Shown piece after piece: positions 33,701 to 44,500 of a DNA stretch of 64,000 nt. Every line of letters starts with the position of its first letter. The stretch's first letter is position 1. The position numbers were made by a program, and so were the translations under genes. The notes beneath the pieces are model-generated. The model did not search any database. It saw only the letters and a list, made by a program, of their open reading frames with translations, and was not told the origin of the DNA. The DNA is from Siphonodentalium dalli. Taxonomy: Eukaryota > Mollusca > Scaphopoda > Gadilida > Siphonodentaliidae. The stretch spans positions 31,870,987 to 31,934,986 of the forward strand of contig CP136063.1 in NCBI GenBank assembly GCA_032622095.1. Direction: 5' to 3'.

Positions 33701-36211
33701 AAGGGCGAGCACACAATGCACCACAACACTGGAATTTGTAATGGAATTTGGACAGACATGGCCATCGAAACTACATTTATGAGATATGGGCACGGACGTT
33801 CTGGAATAATTGGTATAACACTAAAGCCAGAGAGCATCAAAACCTGGGCATACAGCTTACACACATGCAATGGTCTGATAAAAGATTTAGAATCAATGCA
33901 AAATTGTGATGCGAATCAATCTCACACACACCACAGGGAAGAGTCGACGTCCAGAATTAAACTTGATGCTGTCGACAGGGAAGCTTTGCGGGTTAAATTG
34001 GAGATTTGTATTGATCCCCTTGAACCAAGTCAGCACCCCGATGGTCTTATCAATATCGATTCGGGCAAGATAGTTAGCGACAAAACTGAGAATGTTGACA
34101 ATTCTAGAGCATTGGGATTGAAGCAAATGCAAGAGTTTGAGAAGAGTTGGCCAGACGGATTCCACAATAAAATATCCCGTGACGTGCATACAATGGCACA
34201 GTCCCGCAAGCATATAAAGATAGACGATGGGAAAATATTTGACCCCGAAATCATATATGCCAGAGCAATGGGCCTGCATGACAGCTCCCGTAGTGTAGAT
34301 ATTAATGACATATTGTCTCACGAACTCGCTCCATATCCAGCTTCTATGTTCGAGCCAGATGGCCATCTAAGGGAATCTAAGTCAAAAGCCAACTTGAAGA
34401 ATGCTCTTAGAGTTGATTATACACCTGATCATTCTGCAGAGCGCATGCCGATTGAAGCAACATTTCTGGATGGTTGCGCTATTCTCTGGGTCATCCCCTG
34501 GCGCTGTTCAGGATTATTTAAATCGGTTTAGATTGTACATTCGTAACCACATGAAGACCACAGCTGTCTACCTTGTATTTGATCGATACATTACAGGTAG
34601 CACGAAGGGTTCTACGCGAATCGGACGAGACCAAGGTGCAAGTCGGATGCACACACTGAAGACAACTACCCGACTGCCATCCCAAAAGGTAATTCTTACT
34701 GTTACACATAACAAAGCACAGCTTGTTAATCTTATCTGACAAGACCTTCAGAAACACGCTGACGATTGGAAGGAAACTCAACTCAAATTGGTCATTACAG
34801 GAGAAGATCCAGTGCCTCTGGAAATACACAAAGGTTTGATAGTTCGGCGAATTGACCTCAAGTCAACACACGAAGAAGCCGATACGGTCATCATTAACCA
34901 GGTAGCAAATATTTCAACATCATGTTCACTCATCCTAGCTGACGACACCGACATATTTATAATGCTTCTGCATTTCGTGCACATGGGTGAGATTTCTGGA
35001 CTTGTGCTGATGGCTTCCCCAGCTAAAGGGCGGACTACGATCGACATAAACAAAACTTACCAGACGCATAGCAAAATTATTCCTGATCTGCTAGCGATGC
35101 ACGGATTGACAGGGTGCGACACCGTTGCATCATATTTTGGTATTGGGAAGTGTTCGGCCCTAAACACTCTGCGCAGGGAATAGTCATATAAATATAAATG
35201 ATGTAGTGGACGAAGTCTTGCCTTTCATTTTGACGTGTTATGGTCTCCCAAAGTGTAAGAGCACAACAGAAGCAAGAATAAAAATGTGGTCGTTAAAAGT
35301 TGGACGGTCAATGGCGTGTGCTCCAAAATTGAACTCGTTACCCCCAACCACCGAAGCTTTCATTGAAAATATAAAGCGTGCTCACCTTCAAGTTGCTACT
35401 TGGCGATATGCATCAGACGAATCTCCGCCGGATATGGAGGCAACAAATTTTGGTTGGTCTAAAGATGGCGACGAACTCGTTCCTACCACGGTTGCCGACA
35501 ACATACCAACGGCCCCGGATAGCATACTGAAGCTGATACGGTGTTCGTGCACCAGCAATTCGCCTTGCTCGTCAAAGAGATGTGGGTGCTTTCGTGCTGG
35601 TTTGACGTGCACGTCATTTTGTTCGTGTCAAGGTGCGCTTAACTGTTTTAACGAGTTTACAAAACACTGTGATGTTAACGAGAATCACATTGATTAGAAA
35701 CATATGCTTCAGATAGAGGATGCAGTATGGTCAATTCGTATCATTTAATAACACGCTTGTTGCTAAAATTCGCGGGACTGACAACGTATTGGTTTCTTTT
35801 GGCCTTGTATTCATTTCTTTGGATTGTATTTGTATTTTTGATAAAACAAATTATTGTAATAATCTATATATTGCAATATTGCACAATTTTCATGTATTTG
35901 GCGGACATTTTTACGGCCATCTTTATAATCAAGCATCGGAAATTTGCAATATAGTTCGACCCACATATTGTATAAGATTCCTATCATAAATTGACATATT
36001 AAACCTCAATTCGAGAAAGTTATTAACCGATTAAATAAGATACCGAAATCCGGTAGCCATCTTGGACGCCATCTTGGATTTCTCAAAATGCTCAAGGGTG
36101 AGATGTCCACATCACCCTAGAAATCATTACAGAGACCCTCCCCATGAATAATCAGCCAAGAAACAAACTATAACAGAGAATTTTGGGTTACCCCCTACTT
36201 CCGCTGGACTA
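30738..36211 (+). mobile_element. Academ-type DNA transposon, copy 1 (5474 bp)
   Basis: Termini TAGTCCAGCGG and CCGCTGGACTA begin imperfect inverted repeats of roughly 165 bp; after the first 11 bases about 20 differ, then AATTCTCTGTTATAGTTTGT, ATTATTCATGGGGA and GGGTGATGTGGAC match. The element encodes a transposase with an XPG-like nuclease region and a cysteine-cluster C-terminus, which with the 3-4 bp duplication seen at copy 2 fits the Academ superfamily. Length and every ORF agree with copy 2 (41502-46975). The insertion is in a 145-bp satellite and no target duplication is visible here; the flanks CATGTTA and TAACATG are instead inverted. Confidence 0.85.
31400..35697 (+). pseudogene. 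Academ-type transposase, copy 1 (interrupted frame)
   Basis: The ATG at 31400 opens 1043 codons to 34531. Visible parts: an N-terminal HFHRNC motif near 72-77, a CLYCGQEC...YHKDC probable zinc site (about 108-182), a long middle region, and HPDGLINIDSGK near 880. A frameshift near 34500 moves the continuation to the frame of 34401-34739 (YLVFDRYITGSTKGSTR). A TGA at 34737-34739 then interrupts, and 34788-35183 carries the nuclease motifs HEEADTVIINQ, LADDTDIFIMLL and LTGCDTVASYFGIGK, like XPG/FEN1 acidic and helix regions. A second shift near 35178 leads to 35206-35697, ending in a Cys-rich cluster (RCSC...CGC...CSC). Full coding length would be about 1430 codons. All three lesions are also in copy 2. 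A CTTTCAG acceptor-like site precedes the ATG. Confidence 0.83.
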
Positions 36212-36570
36212 GATAACATGGAGTCATTCATGATTTTCTGTGTCCACGCATGTAACTGAGCATTCACGCGTGATACTGATCATTCACGCACGTTACTGAG
36301 CATATTCACGCCCGTTACTGAGCATCCATGCATGCTACTGAGGATTCGTGCATGTTATTGTTCAGTCGGGGTATTTGTTTTTGAAGTGTCTAAATGTATT
36401 CATTCATGATACTGAGCACTCACGCATGTCACTGGGCATTCATGCATGTTACTGATCATCCGCGCATGATACAGAAAATTCACGTATGTTACTGAGCGTT
36501 ATAATTAAAGCTTTAGCATGGATTCATGGATGATGCTGAGCCTTCGTGGTATTCCTAACGCATGGTGGCA
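36212..36570 (+). repeat. Degenerate continuation of the 145-bp satellite
   Basis: Variants of CATGTTACTGAGCATTCACG recur about ten times, with TTATAATTAAAGCTTTAGCA near the end. It is more irregular than the left block. Confidence 0.7.
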
Positions 36571-36894
36571 GACACGTTCAGCATTCTGAAATATAGTTGT
36601 CATGCGAGTAGCGACTCATATCGAGCACACCGAATTGCGATCAAAATATTTGACATGCGACCAGTATAAATTGTTGTATTGATTGGCGGTTACCAAGTGC
36701 GAATTTGAAACTACAATCACAATTAATTTGGCGTGGATTTTGTAAACTTTCTGGCGAAAAGTGGAGAGGTCATATTCACACGCATTAATTTTCTGTTAGT
36801 AAGCATGACATGGAATGGTGATTGGTTTGGTCCACCAACCAACAGTGATGGACAACCGTCTATCATTTTTTGAGCTTGACACGACACAGAACCT
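36571..36894. other. Spacer, nothing recognised
   Basis: No ORF or repeat is seen before the next MITE. Confidence 0.4.
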
Positions 36895-37423
36895 TTAAAG
36901 GTGGATTATCTCTTTGTAAACATGTATTATATAGTTACCGGGGTATACAATATTAGATTTGAATCGAAAACTCCTGTCCGGAAATGCTTCTATCGATTAA
37001 TATTCATTTTATTTCGAATATTTTCTGGTAAAAAAAGGTTTGTTTGTTCAGCTAACGAACAACAGTGGTTAATGTTAACAGAGACTAGAAATTGATTGTA
37101 CAATTTTGTCACAAATAAACGTTAATTAAACTCATTATCGCTTATATCTGTGGAACGAATCAATGCAAAGAATCAGTCCTGGACATTTGACTTTCGGTGC
37201 GTAGCCATAGAAACAGCCCAGTGCTCTACATCGCAATATGGTGTCATGCGAATGGTCTGTTCTAAAAATAGAAACATAAACGGTCCCGATTTAATATTCG
37301 AAATAAAATCAATAGTAATTGATAGAAGCTGTTCCGGACAGGGGGTCTTCAGTTAAAATCTATTATTTTATACCCACGCAACTATTCAAAATGGTGTTAT
37401 TTAAAGAGATAATCAACCTTTAA
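36895..37423 (-). mobile_element. TTAA-type MITE, full length, reverse
   Basis: Starts CTTTAAAGGTGGATTATCTC and ends GAGATAATCAACCTTTAA. It is somewhat more diverged (GTTATTTAAAGAG, CAATAGTAATTGATAG). Confidence 0.86.
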
Positions 37424-38650
37424 AAAAGCACATATGTTAAACGTGTTTATGGTTTAATTGCATTTACTCTTTAGCTTTTGGTCAGACGAATAACCGCGGC
37501 TGTACATACACATAACAAAGGTCCCTCGTATCCAAAACCGGGGGATGATTTACAACATTTAACAGTGTAGTCTACGTTTGATGTAGTGTAGCTTTCTTAA
37601 AACGCATGTGTGACTCATACCGGATGGTTGAAGTGCTGAGGTAATCAGCTGTGCTGGCAGCTGTCAGTGGTGGTGGAACTACTCGCACCCTTAAGTCTGA
37701 TATATCCAAACTGTTCTAAATACTTTTAGTTGTTGTAACTCTTCAAAATGCTATATTTTCATTATTTCATAGTAACTCAGTTATCAATGGCCTTATACGT
37801 GTGTATATGGTCATTCTTTCGTTGAATTCTTTGTTATTTTTATGATTTAATTGTATATCGATCAATGATCGCCCATGGGGAGGGTAGAGTGCCAGGTGCA
37901 TTGCACCGCCACAGGCCGTCCAGCGCTGACGAAGCTCGTACGAACCCCGTCATAGTGAGGGTGACCGGAATCGTGTATCTTGGCAAGTTTGTCAGTTGCT
38001 TTCCGGGGGTCGGTGGTTTCTACACGCAGTGGGACGATTTCTCTGTAAAATCAAACCTATATGTGGTCTTTCTTCCACCCGTAAAATTGACAACGTCGTG
38101 TGTGGTCTAACAAACGAAACCAAACCCACGAGGAGGAAATACAAATATATCGCACAAATATAAACAAACTCCAGTGTGCATTTTATAATTGGTCGTCAGA
38201 CTTCAAAATGAGTGGGTACATTATGGTACATATCAGAATGATATGGGCGATTACTTGTGCGTCATGTCATCAAGCGTCCGGCTACGCTGATGCTATGATG
38301 ATTTCACGCACATATTCGTTTCTGCGGGAGATCACCCTTAGTGGAGATAAATGGGCCACTCTCACAAAAAGTGCTGAGGGTACACAGACGGGTACACTTT
38401 AGCTGTGTTCCTGAAAGTCCGGCGACCATCGACAGTTCATTTTAATTTTCACTGGAACATATAAAAGTATGCTCTAACAGAACTCACCACGATACAACAA
38501 CTACAAGTATTTAGAATAGTTTATTTGTGTACCCTTCAGCACTGTTTCAAAACATGCGTAACATTCAGCCCATTTTCAAAACATGTGTACCATTCAACAC
38601 TGTATTTTTGGTGAGAATGACCCCTTCAGCCTTAGTGGATCATAATATGA
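37424..38650. other. Non-coding region, nothing recognised
   Basis: Two frames of 81 and 100 codons (37865-38110, 38100-38402) show no domain, low complexity or family resemblance, and I do not support them as genes. No terminal repeats were found. Confidence 0.4.
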
Positions 38651-38654
38651 GTAG

Positions 38655-39610
38655 TCAGGATGCTCGATTGCCTAAATTATATTGTACACACATCACATTG
38701 ATACGGGCGATCCACGGTGTGGTGCATCTATGTCCAATCAGGCCACCCGGATGATTAAATCTCTTCACGCACACGTCGCATTTGTAAGGGCGATCTCCCA
38801 TGTGGGTTATTTTATGCCTTGTCATTTTTCTCAAATAAGACTGGTGACTCGACTCAGTAAATGATTTCTTGCACACATTACATTGACACGGGCGGTCTCC
38901 CATGTGGACCCTCTTATGTGAAGCCAAATGAATCGACTGAGTAAATGTCTTCTCACTACAACAACACATAGAAACGGTCGATCACCAGTGTGAATCATCG
39001 TGTGAGTAGTCATGATTATCGCATACAACACATAGATACGGCCGATCATCAGTGTGAATCATCGTGTGTATAGTCATGATTCTCCCATACATCACATAGA
39101 TACGGCCGACCACCAGTGTGAATCATCGTGTGTGTAGTCATGATTCTCCCATACATCACATAGATACGGCCGACCACCAGTGTGAATCACCGTGTATGTA
39201 GACATGATTCTCGCATACATAACACAGATACGGTCGATCACCAGTGTGAATCATCGTGTGTTTAGTCATGATTCTCACATACATACGGTCGATCACCAGT
39301 GTGAATCATCGTGTGTGTAGTCATGATTCTCCCATACATCACATATATACGGCCGACCACCAGTGTGAATCACCGTGTATGTAGACATGATTCTCGCATA
39401 CATAACATAGATACGGTCGATCACCAGTGTGAATCATCGTGTGTGTAGTCATGATTCTCACATACATACGGTCGATCACCAGTGTGAATCATCGTGTGTG
39501 TAGTCATGATTCTCATTTACATCACATAGATATGGGCGTTCTCCAGTGTGGATCCTCCTATGTGATAAGAGGTCACTCGACGTAGTAAATGATTACTCGC
39601 ACACATTGGA
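38655..39610 (-). pseudogene. Decayed C2H2 zinc-finger array with embedded minisatellite
   Basis: On the minus strand from 39610 a finger with a stop (CE-stop-SFTTSSDLLSHRRIH, TGERPYLCDV) leads into a 64-bp minisatellite, then 38969-38655 carries recognisable fingers: SEKTFTQSIHLASHKRVH, NVCKKSFTESSHQSYLRKMT with a five-residue insertion, and CDVCVKRFNHPGGLIGH. It lies downstream of zinc-finger locus 3 in the same orientation and may be its old 3' end or a separate array. Non-functional. Confidence 0.75.
38990..39535 (-). repeat. 64-bp minisatellite derived from zinc fingers
   Basis: About nine units, most 64 bp and two shortened to 55 bp, each with TAGTCATGATTCTC, ACATAGATACGG and GATCACCAGTGTGAATC. 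The last part is the linker TGDRPYxC of a finger read backwards. Compared with an 84-bp finger the central helix-coding part is gone. Since 64 is not a multiple of three the frame changes every unit. A three-unit block (64+64+55 bp) is itself repeated. Confidence 0.85.
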
Positions 39611-39669
39611 CACAAAATTGGGTGGTATCATGGCTTAGTGAATGGATTAACCGTGTTCCCTCTGTACAA

Positions 39670-39935
39670 ATTTACTATTGTTTACCATAATAAAAAACAA
39701 TTGTTAATTTACAACGGTTATTCTAAACTATAATTAATTGGCAACGGTTATTTGGATGGTAAATTTACAACGGTTATTTGGGTGGTTAATTTACAGAGGA
39801 TATTTGTGTGGTAAAAATCATAGTGAAACCACAGTTTTAAAGCAATTAATTTGCAACGATTATAACTATAGTTAATTTACAACGGTCATCTGAAACTATA
39901 GTTAAATTACAACGGTTATCTGAAACTATAACTGC
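39670..39935. repeat. Short irregular repeat with ACAACGGTTAT motif
   Basis: TTTACAACGGTTAT and AACTATAGTTAATTTACAAC recur at irregular spacing about eight times. A few more copies occur at 40285-40345. Confidence 0.7.
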
Positions 39936-40159
39936 AGCAGCCAACGAGTCTGATCCGTGATCTCACCTTCTCAACGAGACGTGATGTGGAGACTCAGATC
40001 ACTTCACTGTAGTAATAATATGTTTATTATATGACCAATTTAACTTAATTATTAGAACCAACCTCTGAAATTGTATTGCGAAAATGATAAGATGAATTAA
40101 AATTTCATGAACGAATCAACAACAACAATTATAAGAAGTGTCTCATTTGAAAATAAATC

Positions 40160-40274
40160 AGGAGCCTCGTTCTGATTCAGACACGCATGGTATGGAATCG
40201 GATCGCGATACTATCATGATCCGATTAATCAGAAAACATCACCAAACAATGGTGGTATTTGTGAAAATAATGAG
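40160..40274 (+). repeat. Dispersed repeat, copy 2 (matches 30100-30212)
   Basis: Same orientation as copy 1, with a few substitutions and one-base indels. Unique spacer lies on either side. Confidence 0.82.
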
Positions 40275-40487
40275 TAATATAACAACAACGGTTATCTGAA
40301 ACTATAGTAATTTTTCAACAGTTATTTATTATTACAGTGAATAGTTCTGCATATCGTCGTTGACTGCGACCACCAGTAGCATTTATGACGTAGCCAGGTT
40401 AGGCTCGCGGTATCCGGTCTATTTAATCATCCGGTTTAACTTCCTGTAATAATTATCTTGCTAAGAATCACAGTTCGGTAACTTAGA

Positions 40488-41501
40488 TTATGCATCAACA
40501 AGCGAATTGCATTTATTCAGTATCCTACGCCTTTTCAAATGACTCAAAACGATCTGCCGTGTGGATCCTTCTGTGTGAAGACAGTTCACTCGATCAAGTA
40601 AATGATTTCTCGCACACATCACATTGATACGGGCGATCTCCGGTATGGATCCTCTTATGTGAAGCCATGTAACTGGACCGAGTAAATGATTTTTTGCATA
40701 CATCACATTGATACGGGCGGTCCCCCGCGTGGATCCTCTTATGTTTCACCAAAGTACTCTAGTGAGAGAATGATTTCTCGCACACATCACATTGATACGG
40801 TCGATCTCCCGTGTGGATCGTCTTATGTGAAGCCAAATAACTCGACCGAGTAAATAATTTTTCGCATACATCACATTGATACGGTCGATCCCCTGTGTGG
40901 ATCCTCATATGACTCACCAAGTGACTGGTCCCAGTAAATGATTTCTCGCACACATCACATTGATACGGGCGATCCCCAGTGTGGAATCTATTGTGTATCG
41001 TCAGGTGAGTCGACTGAATAAATGACTTATCGCACACATCACATTGATACGGGCGATCGCCAGTGTGGGTCTTCTTATGTCTCGTCAGGTTACTCGACAA
41101 GGCAAATGATTTCTCGCATATATCACATTTATACGGGCAATCTCCCGTGTGGATCCTCTTATGTTTAGTCAGGTTACCCAATTCAGTGAATGATTTCTCA
41201 CACACATCGCATTGATACGGGCGATGACCCGTGTGTATCCTCTTATGTTTTGCCAGATGACTGGACGCATTAAATGATTTATCGCACACATCACATTGAT
41301 AAGAACGATTCCCCATGTGGATCCTCTTATGTGAAGCCAAATAACTCGACCGAGTAAATAATTTTTCGCATACATCACATTGATACGGTCGATCCCCTGT
41401 GTGGATCCTCATATGACTCACCAAGTGACTGGACCCAGTAAATGATTTCTCGCACACATCACATTGATACGGGCGATCCCCAGTGTGGAATCTCTTGTGT
41501 A
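40488..41501 (-). pseudogene. Zinc-finger locus 3, 3' portion beyond the transposon
   Basis: The minus-strand array continues from 41501 with [13 protein letters not shown], the second half of the finger split by the Academ insertion. Seven complete fingers follow (GSSHLVS, RSSYLAS, NASSHLAK, ELGNLTK, ALSSNLTR, QSTHLTI, GTSHLVS), then RSSYLAS and CEKSFSH before a TAG at 40759. Fingers continue in the same frame after the TAG ([23 protein letters not shown]) until a TGA in the next finger near 40602. The block RSSYLAS-NASSHLAK-ELGNLTK-ALSSNLTR-QSTHLTI duplicates one just upstream of the insertion. Before insertion the product would have continued from the 48632 start. Confidence 0.85.
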
Positions 41502-44500
41502 TAGTCCAGCGGAAGTAGGGGGTAACCCAAAATTCTCTGTTATAGTTTGTTTCTTGGCTGATTATTCATGGGGAGGGTCTCTGTAATGATTTCTAGGGTG
41601 ATGTGGACATCTCACCCTTGAGCATTTTGAGAAATCCAAGATGGCGTCCAAGATGGCTACCGGATTTCGGTATCTTATTTAATCGGTTAATAACTTTCTC
41701 GAATTGAGGTTTAATATGTCAATTTATGATAGGAATCTTATACAATATGTGGGTCGAACTATATTGCAAATTTCCGATGCTTGATTATAAAGATGGCCGT
41801 AAAAATGTCCGCCAAATACATGAAAATTGTGCAATATTGCAATATATAGATTATTACAATAATTTGTTTTATCAAAAATACAAATACAATCCAAAGAAAT
41901 GAATACAAGGCCAAAAGAAACCAATACGTTGTCAGTCCCGCGAATTTTAGCAACAAGCGTGTTATTAAATGATACGAATTGACCATACTGCATCCTCTAT
42001 CTGAAGCATATGTTTCTAATCAATGTGATTCTCGTTAACATCACAGTGTTTTGTAAACTCGTTAAAACAGTTAAGCGCACCTTGACACGAACAAAATGAC
42101 GTGCACGTCAAACCAGCACGAAAGCACCCACATCTCTTTGACGAGCAAGGCGAATTGCTGGTGCACGAACACCGTATCAGCTTCAGTATGCTATCCGGGG
42201 CCGTTGGTATGTTGTCGGCAACCGTGGTAGGAACGAGTTCGTCGCCATCTTTAGACCAACCAAAATTTGTTGCCTCCATATCCGGCGGAGATTCGTCTGA
42301 TGCATATCGCCAAGTAGCAACTTGAAGGTGAGCACGCTTTATATTTTCAATGAAAGCTTCGGTGGTTGGGGGTAACGAGTTCAATTTTGGAGCACACGCC
42401 ATTGACCGTCCAACTTTTAACGACCACATTTTTATTCTTGCTTCTGTTGTGCTCTTACACTTTGGGAGACCATAACACGTCAAAATGAAAGGCAAGACTT
42501 CGTCCACTACATCATTTATATTTATATGACTATTCCCTGCGCAGAGTGTTTAGGGCCGAACACTTCCCAATACCAAAATATGATGCAACGGTGTCGCACC
42601 CTGTCAATCCGTGCATCGCTAGCAGATCAGGAATAATTTTGCTATGCGTCTGGTAAGTTTTGTTTATGTCGATCGTAGTCCGCCCTTTAGCTGGGGAAGC
42701 CATCAGCACAAGTCCAGAAATCTCACCCATGTGCACGAAATGCAGAAGCATTATAAATATGTCGGTGTCGTCAGCTAGGATGAGTGAACATGATGTTGAA
42801 ATATTTGCTACCTGGTTAATGATGACCGTATCGGCTTCTTCGTGTGTTGACTTGAGGTCAATTCGCCGAACTATCAAACCTTTGTGTATTTCCAGAGGCA
42901 CTGGATCTTCTCCTGTAATGACCAATTTGAGTTGAGTTTCCTTCCAATCGTCAGCGTGTTTCTGAAGGTCTTGTCAGATAAGATTAACAAGCTGTGCTTT
43001 GTTATGTGTAACAGTAAGAATTACCTTTTGGGATGGCAGTCGGGTAGTTGTCTTCAGTGTGTGCATCCGACTTGCACCTTGGTCTCGTCCGATTCGCGTA
43101 GAACCCTTCGTGCTACCTGTAATGTATCGATCAAATACAAGGTAGACAGCTGTGGTCTTCATGTGGTTACGAATGTACAATCTAAACCGATTTAAATAAT
43201 CCTGAACAGCGCCAGGGGATGACCCAGAGAATAGCGCAACCATCCAGAAATGTTGCTTCAATCGGCATGCGCTCTGCAGAATGATCAGGTGTATAATCAA
43301 CTCTAAGAGCATTCTTCAAGTTGGCTTTTGACTTAGATTCCCTTAGATGGCCATCTGGCTCGAACATAGAAGCTGGATATGGAGCGAGTTCGTGAGACAA
43401 TATGTCATTAATATCTACACTACGGGAGCTGTCATGCAGGCCCATTGCTCTGGCATATATGATTTCGGGGTCAAATATTTTCCCATCGTCTATCTTTATA
43501 TGCTTGCGGGACTGTGCCATTGTATGCACGTCACGGGATATTTTATTGTGGAATCCGTCTGGCCAACTCTTCTCAAACTCTTGCATTTGCTTCAATCCCA
43601 ATGCTCTAGAATTGTCAACATTCTCAGTTTTGTCGCTAACTATCTTGCCCGAATCGATATTGATAAGACCATCGGGGTGCTGACTTGGTTCAAGGGGATC
43701 AATACAAATCTCCAATTTAACCCGCAAAGCTTCCCTGTCGACAGCATCAAGTTTAATTCTGGACGTCGACTCTTCCCTGTGGTGTGTGTGAGATTGATTC
43801 GCATCACAATTTTGCATTGATTCTAAATCTTTTATCAGACCATTGCATGTGTGTAAGCTGTATGCCCAGGTTTTGATGCTCTCTGGCTTTAGTGTTATAC
43901 CAATTATTCCAGAACGTCCGTGCCCATATCTCATAAATGTAGTTTCGATGGCCATGTCTGTCCAAATTCCATTACAAATTCCAGTGTTGTGGTGCATTGT
44001 GTGCTCGCCCTTCACGAAGTGTTGGCCGACATTTTCGGGCAATGATTCCATTGAACGTAAATAATACAAGGCATATCTGGCATAGTGGATATGACCGGCT
44101 GCAAAAAACAATGGAATCATATTACTGACCGAGTCTAGATGTAGTGGCCAATCCGATTCACGCTCAGCACGTATGTATTTCAACATATGAAACACTGGTC
44201 TCAACAGACAGTCAATCCACAGCTTAGATGTTTTACTTTGAAGTGCCAATCTGTCCAATGTGGTATCTAGGTCATGCATGCATTCCATTTCGAATTTGCA
44301 AAATACAGGACGCAACACTTCTTCAGCCAACATTCTGAGAGCACGAACATTTTGCGGAAATTTCTTTCCTGTGAGCATTTTCAATACTCCACCAAACTGC
44401 ACACTGAGGATTTCCACCAAACCACTTTCCGCCATCAACGAACCTATCGAACCACAGTAACTCATCAGAAGGTGCATGCCCCCGATTCGCAGATACACGT

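Noticed and set aside
33893..34366. 157-codon minus-strand frame inside the Academ transposase (and its mirror at 43347-43820)
   Set aside because: It is antisense to the long transposase frame and has no recognisable domain.
35720..35989. Overlapping 75- and 89-codon hydrophobic frames near the 3' end of the Academ element
   Set aside because: AT-rich sequence gives Phe/Ile/Leu-rich frames by chance; no start context or family match, and the two overlap in different frames.
37865..38402. Two adjacent plus-strand frames of 81 and 100 codons
   Set aside because: No domain, no conservation evidence within the window, and nothing distinguishes them from chance frames.
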